Made by a program: the position numbers and the translations under genes. The notes beneath the pieces were generated by a model that saw only the letters and a list, made by a program, of their open reading frames with translations, had not been told where the DNA came from and did not search any database. 35,245 bases of DNA, from positions 1 through 35,245 of the forward strand of contig JAGWPW010000034.1 of NCBI GenBank assembly GCA_028870315.1, written 5' to 3'. How positions within the stretch are numbered: position 1 is the first letter of the stretch; the number at the start of each line of letters is the position of its first letter. This document shows positions 23,673-35,109 of this stretch, piece after piece. Origin of the DNA: Sphingomonadales bacterium (GTDB lineage: Bacteria; Pseudomonadota; Alphaproteobacteria; Sphingomonadales; Sphingomonadaceae).

Positions 23673-26288
23673 ATGGCAGCAGAACCCAGATTCAGCACGA
23701 TCGATCCCAAGGATCCTCCCGTCGATCCGTTGATCGGCACGCCCTTCGGCGGCGCGCCGGTGGACGACTGGCAGCCGGTCTCGCTTGGCCGCGAAGAACC
23801 CGCGGCCGGGACGCGCCTGCGCGACTGGGTCATTCCGGTGCTGGCGCTGGCCGCGCTTGCCGGGTGGACCGGCTTTTTCATCTGGGCGAATTTCGCGGCG
23901 ATGCGCGCGATCAGCGACCCTGGCATCTGGACCGGCTGGGCAAGCAACTGGGCAGCGCCGGCGGTGGTGATCGGCATCGCCTGGCTGATCGCCATGCGCT
24001 CCAGCCGGCGCGAGGCGGGGCGCTTCCTCAATGCCGCGCGGCGGCTCGCCGATGAGAACGAGCGGCTCGAAACGCGGATCACCGCGATCAATCGCGAACT
24101 CAGCCTCGCGCGCGAATTCGTGACGGCGCAGGCGCGCGATCTCGATGCGGTCGGCCGGATCACGGTGGAACGGCTGTCGCAGCATGGCGAGCGCATGCAG
24201 GCGCTGATCAGGGAAAACGGCGAGGAGGTCGAGACGATCGCCGCGGTCAGTGCCCGCGCGCTCGACAATATGGAACGGCTGCGCGGGCAATTGCCGGTGC
24301 TGACCACCGCCGCCAAGGATGTCGCCAATAATTTCGGCCTCGCCGGGCGCACCGCGCAGGCGCAGCTCACCGAACTCGAACAGGGCTTCGCCCGCCTGAC
24401 CGCCAGCGCGGAGCGCAGCCAGGAGCAGGTGAGCGAGCTTCACGGCACGATCGACCGCGGGCTCGATACGCTCGCGGCGCGCAGCGACACGCTCGGTTCC
24501 GACATGGCGGCCCGCCTCGCCGCGATCGAGTCCGAGGCACAGCGCCTCGATGCGCGGCTGCAAGACGAGCGAACCACCTTCTACGGCGGGCTTCGCGCCC
24601 GCACGAGCGCGCTCGACGCCGAAATCGCCGCCACCCGCGAGCGTTTCGAGCGCGACGAGGCCGAGAGCCTGGCGGCGTTGCGCACCCGGCTGCTCGCGCT
24701 GCGCGAGGAGTGCGGCGCGCTGGCGCATGCGCTCGCCGAGGGCGAAGCCGCCGCGCAGGCGCGCTGGCACGACGCGGTCGGGCGGATCGATGCCGATTTG
24801 CGGCGCTTGTCCGAACTCGCCGAAAGTACCGGCGACAAGGCCGCCGCAACCAGCCGCGGACGCATGGCCGCACTCGCCGAGGAAGCCGCCGCGCTCGAAC
24901 GCGTGCTGAGCGAGACCGCGGCGCGCTTCGATATCGAAACCACGCGGCGACGCCACGGCAGCGAGGCGGCCGACCGGGCGATGATCGAACGGCTTGAAGG
25001 CGAGTTCGCGCGGATCGATCAGACGCTGGCGGCGAGCGAGGCGCGGCATGGCGCACATTTCGACCAGCTTGCCGATCGCGGTCAGGCCATGCTTGGCGAG
25101 CTTGGCGCGATCGAGACCCGCATCGCCGGGATCGCCAGTACCAGCGCCGCCGCCGATGGCGCGATGCGCCAGCAGCTGGGCGCGCTCGCCGCGCGGCTCG
25201 GCGAAAGCCGCGGCGAGCTCGATGCGACCGAAATCGCGCTCGCGGGGCTGACCGACAATGCGGTGCGTCTGCTCGAAATCATCCAGGCGGGCTCGGCGCA
25301 CAGCCGTGGCGATCTTGCCCGGGCGATCGACACCGGCGCAGCGCGGCTCGGCGAGATCGAGACGCGGGTGCAGGCACTGCGCGATGGCCTCGGCGCGATC
25401 GATCGCAGCGGCGCGGCGCTCTCGACGCTGGTCGGCGACGTCCAGGAGCGGATGCGCGCGGCGAGCGACGGGCTGCACCGCTGGCATGCCGAGTTCGATC
25501 GCACCACCGAGGGCCATGGCCGCAAGCTCGATGAACTCGCGCAGGCGCTCGCCGATCTCGACCGGGCCAATGGCGCGGCGGCAGCGCGCGCCGAAACCGT
25601 GCTGGCGAACGCGATCCGGCAGCTGCGCGAGCAGGCGGGCGCAGCGATCGTCGCGATCGAGCAGCGCGGCGCGGGCGCGATCGCCGGGCTCACGGCGCAG
25701 CTGGGCGAAGCAAGCGGCGAGGCGATCGAGCGGGCGATGCGCTTGCAGGTCACCGAGATCACCGGCAAGCTCGAACAGGCGGCCACGCACGCCGCAGGCG
25801 TCGGCCGCAAGGCGACCGGCGAGCTGCGCGGCGAGCTGGCGCGGGTCGAGGAACTGCTCGGCGCGCTTGAAACGCGCGTCGATGCGGCCCGCAACCGCGC
25901 CGAGGAGCAGGTCGACAACGGCTTCGGGCGGCGCGTCGCGCTGATCACCGAAGCGCTCAATTCGAACGCGATCGACATTGCCAAGGCGCTCAACGCCGAG
26001 GTCAGCGATACCGCCTGGGCGGCCTATCTGCGCGGCGACCGCGGGATCTTCACCCGCCGCGCGGTGCGGCTGCTCGATGCGCCAGAGGCGCGCGGCATCG
26101 CCCAGCTTTACGAGGCCGATCCCGGATTTCGTGATCACACATCGCGCTACATCCACGATTTCGAGGCGATGCTGCGGCAATTGCTCTCCACGCGCGATGG
26201 CCATGCGCTGGGGGTGACGCTGCTGTCCTCGGACATGGGCAAGCTCTATGTCGCGCTGGCGCAGGGGATCGAGCGGCTGCGCAACTGA
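23673..26288 (+). CDS. large two-TM coiled-coil protein, TipN-like polarity factor (tentative)
   Basis: An 871-residue protein. An acidic, Pro-rich N-terminus (1-48) leads to two membrane helices at about 52-73 and 91-109, separated by a short loop. A very long region of Ala/Glu/Arg/Leu-rich heptads follows from about 115 to 750, clearly coiled coil. The last 115 residues are different and look conserved, with SNAIDIAKALNAEVSDTAW, FTRRAVRLLD, HDFEAMLRQLLSTRDG and VTLLSSDMGKLYVALAQ. This architecture and length match Caulobacter TipN, a new-pole marker that positions division and flagellar proteins. I recall the C-terminal block as shared with TipN homologues but cannot check it. ATG 23673 has no clear ribosome binding site; CTAGAT lies 8-13 bases upstream. 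Confidence 0.6.
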   Translation: MAAEPRFSTIDPKDPPVDPLIGTPFGGAPVDDWQPVSLGREEPAAGTRLRDWVIPVLALAALAGWTGFFIWANFAAMRAISDPGIWTGWASNWAAPAVVIGIAWLIAMRSSRREAGRFLNAARRLADENERLETRITAINRELSLAREFVTAQARDLDAVGRITVERLSQHGERMQALIRENGEEVETIAAVSARALDNMERLRGQLPVLTTAAKDVANNFGLAGRTAQAQLTELEQGFARLTASAERSQEQVSELHGTIDRGLDTLAARSDTLGSDMAARLAAIESEAQRLDARLQDERTTFYGGLRARTSALDAEIAATRERFERDEAESLAALRTRLLALREECGALAHALAEGEAAAQARWHDAVGRIDADLRRLSELAESTGDKAAATSRGRMAALAEEAAALERVLSETAARFDIETTRRRHGSEAADRAMIERLEGEFARIDQTLAASEARHGAHFDQLADRGQAMLGELGAIETRIAGIASTSAAADGAMRQQLGALAARLGESRGELDATEIALAGLTDNAVRLLEIIQAGSAHSRGDLARAIDTGAARLGEIETRVQALRDGLGAIDRSGAALSTLVGDVQERMRAASDGLHRWHAEFDRTTEGHGRKLDELAQALADLDRANGAAAARAETVLANAIRQLREQAGAAIVAIEQRGAGAIAGLTAQLGEASGEAIERAMRLQVTEITGKLEQAATHAAGVGRKATGELRGELARVEELLGALETRVDAARNRAEEQVDNGFGRRVALITEALNSNAIDIAKALNAEVSDTAWAAYLRGDRGIFTRRAVRLLDAPEARGIAQLYEADPGFRDHTSRYIHDFEAMLRQLLSTRDGHALGVTLLSSDMGKLYVALAQGIERLRN

Positions 26289-26291
26289 GCG

Positions 26292-26311
26292 GCGGCGCGT
26301 CGTCGCGCCGC
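26292..26311. terminator. 8-bp hairpin between two converging genes
   Basis: GGCGGCGC-type arms at 26292-26299 and 26304-26311 are perfect complements (eight pairs) around a TCGT loop. The element fits exactly into the 25-base space between the TipN-like stop codon and the DUF1467 stop codon. TCGT-like tetraloops on a G+C stem are very stable. There is no T-tract, so the call is a probable bidirectional terminator or 3'-end stabiliser. Confidence 0.5.
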
Positions 26312-26313
26312 GG

Positions 26314-26592
26314 TCAGAGCACCCTGGGCGCGGGAAACAGCCAGGCAATGCGCGCATGCGTGATCCAGTGGCGGCTCACCGCGAACCAGAACAGCAGCAT
26401 CACCAGCGCCGAGAGCAGCGAAGTGATCAGCGCGACCTTGCGCGGGCGGTAATTGCCCGGCGCGCCCTCCGATTGACCGGGGACGAGATCGTGTCCCAGT
26501 TCACCATGCGTGCGGATGCCGAAGGGCAGCACGCAGAAGACCATCACCGACCAGATCAGGAAATAGATCGCCAGAACCGAGGTCCATCTCAT
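26314..26592 (-). CDS. DUF1467 family small membrane protein
   Basis: A 92-residue inner-membrane protein with two hydrophobic helices, at about residues 4-23 (VLAIYFLIWSVMVFCVLPFG) and 55-76. Between them is the conserved stretch IRTHGELGHDLVPGQSEGAP. The pattern YFLIWW/S...LPFGIRTHGE...GxxxGAPxxP is the DUF1467 signature. Function is unknown. In alphaproteobacteria the gene regularly follows the RNase J gene at the end of the nuo-birA-coaX-rnj operon, as here. The ATG at 26592 overlaps the rnj stop (ATGA), so translation is coupled. A longer in-frame start at 26649 would add unconserved residues. Confidence 0.88.
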   Translation of the reverse strand: MRWTSVLAIYFLIWSVMVFCVLPFGIRTHGELGHDLVPGQSEGAPGNYRPRKVALITSLLSALVMLLFWFAVSRHWITHARIAWLFPAPRVL

Positions 26593-28256
26593 GGTGCGAA
26601 TTCCTGCGCCACAAGCAGCACCCGCACCTGCGGCTTCTTGCCGCACCATCTTGTCGCCGCACGCCGCGCCGCGAGCCGCGCCGCCTCGCTGATTTCGCCG
26701 GCATCGCGCGCGGCACCGCCGCGCAATTTCGCAAGTGCCGCGCCGACATCCGCCTCGGCCTCGGCGATGAAGGCGCCATAATCCTCGATCAGCGGCAGCC
26801 CAAGCCCGGAGACGACCGCGCGCCGCCCCTCGCCGATCGCCACCACCACGAGCCCGTTCGCCGCCAGCCGCCGGCGCATGACCATCGCCTCGCCGTCGGC
26901 GGGCGCGATGATCTCGCCGTCGAGCACCAGCCGCCCGTTCTCGACTTCGGTGAGCCTGGCCGGCGCCCCCGGCGCGAGCCGCACGAGATCGCCGTTCTTC
27001 TGCACCAGTTGCCGCGCGATGCCGCAGGCCTTGCCCAGCGCCGCCTGCTCGCGCATGTGGCGCATCTCGCCATGCACCGGCATCAGGATTTCGGGCCGGA
27101 GCCAGCCGTAGAGCGCTTCAAGCTCGGGCCTTCCGGGATGGCCCGAGACATGGATCAGCGCCTGGCGATCGGTGACGAGCGTGATGCCGCGTCCGGCAAG
27201 CTGGTTCTGGATGCGGCCGATAGCCAGCTCGTTGCCCGGGATCTGACGGCTGGAGAACAGCACGACATCGCCCTGCTCCAGCGCGATCGGATGGTTGCCC
27301 TCGGCGATCCGCGCCAGCGCCGCGCGCGGCTCGCCCTGCCCGCCGGTGGCGAGCACCAGCACGTCGCCGCGCGGCAGGCTCATCGCGTGATCGAAATTGA
27401 CGATTTCCGGCAGCTTCTTGAGATAGTTCGACGCTTTCGCGGCGGCGATGATGCGATCGAGCGAACGTCCGGCAATGCACAACGCGCGCCCCGTGCGCCG
27501 CGCCACCTCGCCCAGCGTCTGGAGCCGCGCGACATTGGAGGCAAAGGTGGTGACGACGACGCGCCGCCCCTTGTGCCGGCGCACCTCCTCGACAAGCCCG
27601 CGCGCCACCGCGCCTTCCGAACCCGAGGCTTGCGCGTTGAACACATTGGTCGAATCGCAGACCAGCGCCAGCACCCCTTCATCGCCGATCGCGCGAAGCT
27701 GCGCGGCGGTGGCGGGGGTGCCGATCTGCGGTTCCTCGTCGAGCTTCCAGTCGCCGGTGTGGAAGACGCGACCATAGGGGGTGTCGATCACCAGCGCATT
27801 GCCTTCGGCGATCGAATGCGCCAGCGGCACATAGCGGATCGCGAAAGGCCCGAGGCGGAAGCTGTCGAGATGGTCGATAACGATCACTTCCACCTCGTCG
27901 GCGACGCCGGCCTCCTCCAGCTTGGCCGCGACCAGCCGCGCGGTGAACGGGGTTGCATACAGCGGCACGCCGAGATCGGGCGCGAAATAGGGCACCGCGC
28001 CGATATGGTCCTCATGCGCATGGGTCAGCACCACGCCCAGCAGATGCTCGCGCCGCGCCTCGATGAAAGCGAGATCGGCGAAGACCAGTTCGGTTCCGGG
28101 ATATTCATTGGCGCCGAAGGTCATGCCGAGATCGACCATCAGCCATTTGCCGTCGCAACCATAGAGGTTGACGTTCATGCCGATCTCGCCCGAACCGCCG
28201 AGCGCGCAGAACAGCAGTTCCGCACCCGGGTTGAGCGTGCCGCCCCCGTCTTTCAC
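26589..28256 (-). CDS. rnj: ribonuclease J
   Basis: A 555-residue metallo-beta-lactamase / beta-CASP ribonuclease with endo- and 5'-3' exonuclease activity in RNA processing and decay. The N-terminus [20 protein letters not shown] is diagnostic. The zinc motif HAHEDH occupies residues 79-84. The beta-CASP part has [22 protein letters not shown] and [17 protein letters not shown], and [13 protein letters not shown] is the late metal-binding block with its conserved His. The start is GTG at 28256, which overlaps the coaX stop (GTGA); AAAGGGCGG lies upstream. The protein is cytoplasmic. Co-operonic placement with coaX and birA behind complex I genes is common in alphaproteobacteria. Confidence 0.96.
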   Translation of the reverse strand: MKDGGGTLNPGAELLFCALGGSGEIGMNVNLYGCDGKWLMVDLGMTFGANEYPGTELVFADLAFIEARREHLLGVVLTHAHEDHIGAVPYFAPDLGVPLYATPFTARLVAAKLEEAGVADEVEVIVIDHLDSFRLGPFAIRYVPLAHSIAEGNALVIDTPYGRVFHTGDWKLDEEPQIGTPATAAQLRAIGDEGVLALVCDSTNVFNAQASGSEGAVARGLVEEVRRHKGRRVVVTTFASNVARLQTLGEVARRTGRALCIAGRSLDRIIAAAKASNYLKKLPEIVNFDHAMSLPRGDVLVLATGGQGEPRAALARIAEGNHPIALEQGDVVLFSSRQIPGNELAIGRIQNQLAGRGITLVTDRQALIHVSGHPGRPELEALYGWLRPEILMPVHGEMRHMREQAALGKACGIARQLVQKNGDLVRLAPGAPARLTEVENGRLVLDGEIIAPADGEAMVMRRRLAANGLVVVAIGEGRRAVVSGLGLPLIEDYGAFIAEAEADVGAALAKLRGGAARDAGEISEAARLAARRAATRWCGKKPQVRVLLVAQEFAP

Positions 28257-29032
28257 AGCGCGGCCGCCCTTTCGGCGAGGATGGCGAGGCCTTCGAGCGT
28301 CAGATCGGGTTCGACCGCGTCGAAAATCGCGGTGTGGCTGTCGAACAGCACCGCAAGACCGCCGGTGGCGATCACCCGCGCCGGGCGGCCGATCTCGGCG
28401 CGAATCCGGCCGATCAGCCCCTCGATCATCGCGACATAGCCCCAGAAGACGCCGATCAGCATCTGGTCCTCGGTATTGGTGCCGATCACGCTTGCCGACT
28501 TGGGCGCCTCGATGGCGATGCGCGGCAGCTTGGCGGTGTTGCCGACCAGCGCATCGAGCGACAGGTTGATGCCGGGGGCGATGATCCCGCCCTTGTAGGC
28601 GCCATGGAAGTCGATCACATCAAGAGTGGTCGCGGTGCCGAAATCGACGATGATGACATCGCCGGGGAAGCGTGCATGCGCGGCGATGGCATTGACCGCG
28701 CGATCGGCGCCGAGCGAGGAAGGCTGATCGACATCGACGTCGATGCCATAGCCCACCGGCGGCCGGCCGGCGACCAGCGGCTCGATGCCGAAATAATTGC
28801 GTCCCAGAACCTCGATATTATGGAGCGCGCGCGGCACCACGGTCGCGACGATGATCGCGGTGATCGCCTTGCGGGTGATGTTGCGGATTGAGAGAAGCTG
28901 CATCAGCCACACCGCATATTCATCGGCGGTGCGCCGGGGATCGGTGGCGATTCGCCAGCGCGCCTTGACCTTGCGCCCGTCGAACAGCGCAAAGACGACG
29001 TTGGTGTTGCCGATGTCGATGGCGAGCAGCAT
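28253..29032 (-). CDS. coaX: type III pantothenate kinase
   Basis: A 259-residue CoaX, phosphorylating pantothenate in the first step of CoA synthesis. The three signature blocks are present: [16 protein letters not shown] with the phosphate-1 DxGNT motif, [12 protein letters not shown] with the conserved GADR, and [16 protein letters not shown] with the phosphate-2 motif, followed by [11 protein letters not shown]. Such enzymes need a monovalent cation and are not feedback-inhibited by CoA. The start is ATG at 29032, exactly at the family N-terminus, 17 bases after birA. Longer in-frame starts would lie inside birA. Its stop overlaps rnj. Confidence 0.96.
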   Translation of the reverse strand: MLLAIDIGNTNVVFALFDGRKVKARWRIATDPRRTADEYAVWLMQLLSIRNITRKAITAIIVATVVPRALHNIEVLGRNYFGIEPLVAGRPPVGYGIDVDVDQPSSLGADRAVNAIAAHARFPGDVIIVDFGTATTLDVIDFHGAYKGGIIAPGINLSLDALVGNTAKLPRIAIEAPKSASVIGTNTEDQMLIGVFWGYVAMIEGLIGRIRAEIGRPARVIATGGLAVLFDSHTAIFDAVEPDLTLEGLAILAERAAAL

Positions 29033-29049
29033 GCGGGAGAGTTGATCCT

Positions 29050-29751
29050 TCAGCGCGCCAGCGTCACATCGCCGGCGTGGATGGCACGGGTGGTGCCGTC
29101 CGCGAGCGTCAAGCGCAAGGCCCCATCGCTGTCGAGCCCGGCAAAGCGCCCTGCAAGCGCCCCGCCATCGATCACCAGCCGCGTGCCCGGGGGATGCGCC
29201 GCCGCTTCCCAGCGCGGCAGCAGCCCGCCAAGCCCCGCGCCGCGCCAGCGCCTGACTTCCTGACAAAAATGCGCGGCCAGCGCCTCGGCGAAATCCTCAG
29301 GCGCGGGTGGCGGGCCGAAGGCAGACAGCGCGACGGTCTCGCGATCGGCGAGCGCGGGCGCCGAGGCGAGATTGACCCCGATACCGACGATGACGTGATC
29401 GCCCACCCGTTCGAGCAGGATGCCGGCAAGCTTCGCGCTTCCGACCATCAGGTCGTTGGGCCATTTCAGCAGCGCGCGCGGTTCGCCGGGCGCGGCATTG
29501 ACCGCCGCCTGCACCGCAAGCCCGGCGGCAAGCGCGAGCGTCGGCGCCGGCGGATCATCCGGTGCCATCCGCAGCGCGGTCGAGCCCATGAAATTGCCCG
29601 CGCCATCCTGCCATGCGCGCCCCAGCCGCCCGCGTCCCGCGTGCTGGCGCCGGGCAACGAGCCAGTCGCCCTCGGCCGGCGCATTGCCCGCACGGATGCG
29701 CGCCGCGAGATCGGCGCTGGTCGAGCCGGTTTCGGAAAGGATCTCGATCAG
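29050..29751 (-). CDS. birA: biotin--[acetyl-CoA-carboxylase] ligase, with an apparent CTG start
   Basis: A monofunctional biotin protein ligase of about 233 residues that makes biotinyl-AMP and biotinylates the BCCP subunit of acetyl-CoA carboxylase. It has no DNA-binding domain, so it is not a repressor. Essential blocks are [10 protein letters not shown], the biotin-AMP loop GRGRLGR (residues 39-45) after [15 protein letters not shown] with catalytic-site Lys96, and KLAGILLE. A small SH3-like C-terminal domain follows. The first ATG in frame is at 29589, after the GRGRLGR loop, and no ATG, GTG or TTG exists between the nuoN stop and that point. The most sensible start is therefore CTG at 29751, one codon after the in-frame nuoN TAG. 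Confidence 0.85.
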   Translation of the reverse strand: MIEILSETGSTSADLAARIRAGNAPAEGDWLVARRQHAGRGRLGRAWQDGAGNFMGSTALRMAPDDPPAPTLALAAGLAVQAAVNAAPGEPRALLKWPNDLMVGSAKLAGILLERVGDHVIVGIGVNLASAPALADRETVALSAFGPPPAPEDFAEALAAHFCQEVRRWRGAGLGGLLPRWEAAAHPPGTRLVIDGGALAGRFAGLDSDGALRLTLADGTTRAIHAGDVTLAR

Positions 29752-29754
29752 GCT

Positions 29755-31221
29755 CTAGCCAACCGCGAACAGCCCGGTCGCCGCGGCATAGCTGACCCCT
29801 GCGAGCCATTTCGTCGCAAGATAGCCGAGCGGCGAAATCGCGACCGCCGAGAGCAGCAGGATTGCCTGGTGCAGCGCATCGCTCTTGCCGGTGATCCGCA
29901 TCGCCGGCTCGTCGAAATACATGATCTTGACGATCTTGAGATAATAGAAGGCGCCAATCACGCTCGCGGCGATGCCGATCGCGGCGAGCGGGACGAGGCC
30001 CGCCGAAACCGCCGCCTGGAACACCACGAACTTGCCCCAGAAACCGAACAACGGCGGGATGCCGGCAAGCGCGAACATCACCATGGCAAAGCACAGCGCC
30101 AGCACCTTGCGGTGCCGCGACAGGCCGGCAAGGTCGGCGATCGACTCGACCGGCTCGCCGGTCTCGTCCTTCATCATCAGCACGACGAGGAAGCTGCCTA
30201 CCGACATCGCGACATAGATCGCCATATAGGTCAGCATCGCCGCCGCCCCGCCCGGGGTCGCGCAGGCGAGGCCAATGAGGATGAAGCCGACATTGTTGAT
30301 CGACGAATAGGCCAGAAGCCGCTTGATGTTGGTCTGACCGATCGCGCCCAGCGCACCGACGATGATCGAGGCGAGCGCGGCAAAGATCACCACCTGCTGC
30401 CAGGCGTGGACCTCGCGCCCGAAGGCCATCAGCGCGACGCGCATGGTCATGGCCAGCGCCGCGGTCTTGGCGGCGGTGGCGAAGAAGGTGGTGACCGGCG
30501 TCGGCGCGCCTTCATAGACGTCGGGGGTCCACATGTGGAAGGGCACGGCGCTGATCTTGAAGGCAAGCCCGGCGAACATGAAGGTGATACCGAAGATCGC
30601 CCCCACCGCCACCGGCCCGTGCAGCGCGGCGCGCAGGCCAAGGAAATCGACGCTGCCGGCAAAGCCATAGACAAGGCTCATCCCGAACAGCAGGATGCCG
30701 CTGGCGAGCGCGCCCAGCACGAAATATTTGAGCCCCGCCTCGGCCGAGCGCTCATCGCTCCTGAGCATCGCGGCGAGCACATAGGAGGCAAGCGAATTGA
30801 GCTCCAGGCCGATGTACAGCGTGATGAGATTGGTCGCCGAGACCATCAGCCCCATGCCGAGCACCGCGAGCAGCAGCAGCAGCGGATATTCGGGCCGCAT
30901 CCCGCCGGCGACGCGCGCGAAAAAGGCAGGCGCGACCAGCAGCGAGGCGATCGCCGAGATATCGATGAGGATCTTGGCGAAGCTGGCAAAGGCATCGGCG
31001 CTGTATTGGCCGTAGAAGCCCGAGACCCCCGGCCCCATCGCCCCCGAGGTCAGATCGGGGATGACGAACAGCGCCGATCCGGCGATGGCGAGCACCGCGA
31101 GCCAGGTCATCGCCCGTGCCGAACGGTCCCCCAGCCAGGCGATGAGCAGGATCATCACCAGCGCGGCAAGGCTCAGCACATCCTCGGCGGCCATCAGCCG
31201 CAGCGAAAAGGCCCAGCCCAT
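29755..31221 (-). CDS. nuoN: NADH-quinone oxidoreductase subunit N
   Basis: A 488-residue antiporter-like membrane subunit of respiratory complex I, with about 14 hydrophobic helices. The key features are the discontinuous-helix block FKISAVPFHMWTPDVYEGAPTPVT with its pumping-channel Lys, LLAYSSINNVGF, and the Glu in ITLYIGLELNSLASYVL (TM5-like). The ATG at 31221 shares one base with the nuoM stop (TGATG). It is the last nuo gene; birA starts a few bases later in the same reading frame. The sequence appears intact from start to stop. Confidence 0.96.
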   Translation of the reverse strand: MGWAFSLRLMAAEDVLSLAALVMILLIAWLGDRSARAMTWLAVLAIAGSALFVIPDLTSGAMGPGVSGFYGQYSADAFASFAKILIDISAIASLLVAPAFFARVAGGMRPEYPLLLLLAVLGMGLMVSATNLITLYIGLELNSLASYVLAAMLRSDERSAEAGLKYFVLGALASGILLFGMSLVYGFAGSVDFLGLRAALHGPVAVGAIFGITFMFAGLAFKISAVPFHMWTPDVYEGAPTPVTTFFATAAKTAALAMTMRVALMAFGREVHAWQQVVIFAALASIIVGALGAIGQTNIKRLLAYSSINNVGFILIGLACATPGGAAAMLTYMAIYVAMSVGSFLVVLMMKDETGEPVESIADLAGLSRHRKVLALCFAMVMFALAGIPPLFGFWGKFVVFQAAVSAGLVPLAAIGIAASVIGAFYYLKIVKIMYFDEPAMRITGKSDALHQAILLLSAVAISPLGYLATKWLAGVSYAAATGLFAVG

Positions 31222-32734
31222 CAGCGTGCCTCCGCCTGGACGAGGCCCGCCGCGGGCGGGGTCAGCCCGGCATCGCTCGCGGGCCTTGCCTGCGCCACGC
31301 GGGCGTCGAGCGCGGCGACATCGGCGCGGAACGGGGCGATGAAGCTTTCGGGATGGACTCCCATCCACAGCACGACCAGCGCGATCGGCGCCAGCATCGC
31401 CCATTCGCGCACCGAAAGATCGGGCATGCGCGCGGCATCGGAATGTGTCTGGTCGCCGAAGGCGACGCGGCGGTAGAGGTAGAGCATATAGGCAGCGCCA
31501 AGGATGATGCCGGTGGTCGAGACCGCCGCAACCCAGCTCGACAGCTGGTAGATGCCGGCGAGCGAAAGGAATTCGCCGATGAAACCGCTGGTGCCGGGCA
31601 GGCCGATCGAGGCCATGGTGAACAGCATGAACAGCAGCGCATAGGCGGGCATGTTGATCGACAGCCCGCCATAGCGGTCGATCTCGCGCGTGTGCAGCCG
31701 GTCGTAGATCACGCCGACGCACAGGAACAGCGCGCCCGAGACCAGCCCGTGGCTCAGCATCACCACCATCGCGCCCTCGATCCCCTGGCGGTCGAAGGCG
31801 AAGAGCCCGACGGTGACAATCGCCATATGCGCCACCGAGGAATAGGCGATCAGCTTCTTCATGTCGTGCTGCACCAGCGCAACGAGGCTGGTATAGACCA
31901 CCGCCACCATCGACAGCGCGAAGATCAGCGGCGCGAAATGCGCCGAAGCCTCGGGGAACATCGGCAGCGAGAAGCGGATGAAGCCATAGCCACCCATCTT
32001 GAGGAGCACGCCGGCAAGGATCACCGAACCCGCGGTCGGCGCCTGGACGTGGGCATCGGGCAGCCAGGTATGCACCGGCCACATCGGCATCTTGACTGCG
32101 AAGCTCGCGAAGAAGGCAAGCCACAGCCAGTTCTGCGCGCCGGGCGGGAAATCGTAATGCATCAGCGTCGGGATGTCGGTTGTCCCCGCCTCGTTCGCCA
32201 TCCACAGCATGGCGATCAGCATCAGCACCGAGCCGAGCAGCGTGTAGAGGAAGAATTTATAGCTCGCGTAGATGCGGTCGGCGCCGCCCCAGATGCCGAT
32301 GATGAGATACATCGGGATGAGGCCGGCCTCGAAGAAGATGTAGAACAGGAACAGGTCCTGCGCCGCGAAGACGCCGATCATCAGCGTTTCCATCAGCAGG
32401 AAGGCGGCCATGTATTCGCCGACGCGCTTCTCGATCGCATCCCAGCTGGCAAGGATGCAGATCGGCATCAGGAACACCGACAGCAGGATGAGAACGAGCG
32501 CGATGCCGTCGATGCCGAGCGCCCATTGAAAGCCCGAAAACAGCGGCAGCCGCTCGGTGAACTGCCATTGCGCACCGCCGACTTGGAAATCGGCCCACAG
32601 GACGAGGCCGAGCGCGAAATCGACCAGCGTCGCGACAAGCGCGATCATCCGTGCGCGCGGCGCATCGCTCGCGAGGCAGCCGAGTGCGCCGAGCAGCGGC
32701 ACCGCCAGCATCAGCGTGAGGATGGGAAAGCCGC

Positions 32735-32738
<4 letters not shown>
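31221..32738 (-). CDS. nuoM: NADH-quinone oxidoreductase subunit M
   Basis: A 505-residue antiporter-like subunit of complex I with about 14 membrane helices. Signature stretches include [20 protein letters not shown] with the essential TM5 Glu, [20 protein letters not shown] with the TM7 Lys, [15 protein letters not shown] and [13 protein letters not shown] 30-residue Ala/Pro-rich tail at the C-terminus is less conserved. The start is GTG at 32738, which overlaps the nuoL stop (GTGA); it begins the hydrophobic N-terminal helix [19 protein letters not shown] without extra sequence. Its stop overlaps the nuoN start. The subunit takes part in proton pumping. Confidence 0.96.
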
Positions 32739-34783
<2,045 letters not shown>

Positions 34784-34790
34784 GTCTGGT

Positions 34791-35099
34791 TCAGCCCTTC
34801 AGCGCATTGATGTCTTCAACCGCGATCGAGCCGCGGTTGCGATAATAGGCGACCAGTATGGCGAGCCCGATCGCCGCCTCCGCCGCCGCGACGGTCAGGA
34901 TCAGCAGCGCGAACACCTGCCCCGTCAGATCGCCGGCGAAGGTCGAAAACGCCACCAGATTGATGTTGACCGAGAGCAGGATCAGCTCGACCGACATCAG
35001 GATGATGATGATGTTCTTGTGGTTGAGGATGATGCCCGCCACCCCGATGGTGAACAAGATCGCCGCCAGCGACAGGTAATGCGCCAAACCGATGTCCAT
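34791..35099 (-). CDS. nuoK: NADH-quinone oxidoreductase subunit K
   Basis: A 102-residue membrane subunit of complex I with three helices. The two acidic residues important for proton transfer are Glu38 in [17 protein letters not shown] and Glu74 in [14 protein letters not shown]. The length is normal (about 100). The ATG at 35099 lies ten bases after the nuoJ stop, with GGGGGA as a ribosome binding site overlapping the space. The C-terminal stretch [16 protein letters not shown] is typical of alphaproteobacterial NuoK. It is co-transcribed with nuoJ and nuoL. Confidence 0.97.
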   Translation of the reverse strand: MDIGLAHYLSLAAILFTIGVAGIILNHKNIIIILMSVELILLSVNINLVAFSTFAGDLTGQVFALLILTVAAAEAAIGLAILVAYYRNRGSIAVEDINALKG

Positions 35100-35109
35100 G
35101 GCGTCCCCC

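Noticed and set aside
23640-26357. A 905-codon open frame on the minus strand opposite the TipN-like gene
   Set aside because: It is the mirror of a coiled-coil gene with strong G/C third positions, which keeps the opposite strand free of stops. The translation is Arg/Gly/Ala-rich with no family motif, whereas the plus strand has membrane helices and a coherent coiled coil.
29077-31476. A 799-codon plus-strand frame opposite birA and nuoN
   Set aside because: Extremely charged sequence (Arg, Asp, His, Gln) without domains, antisense to two well-identified genes.
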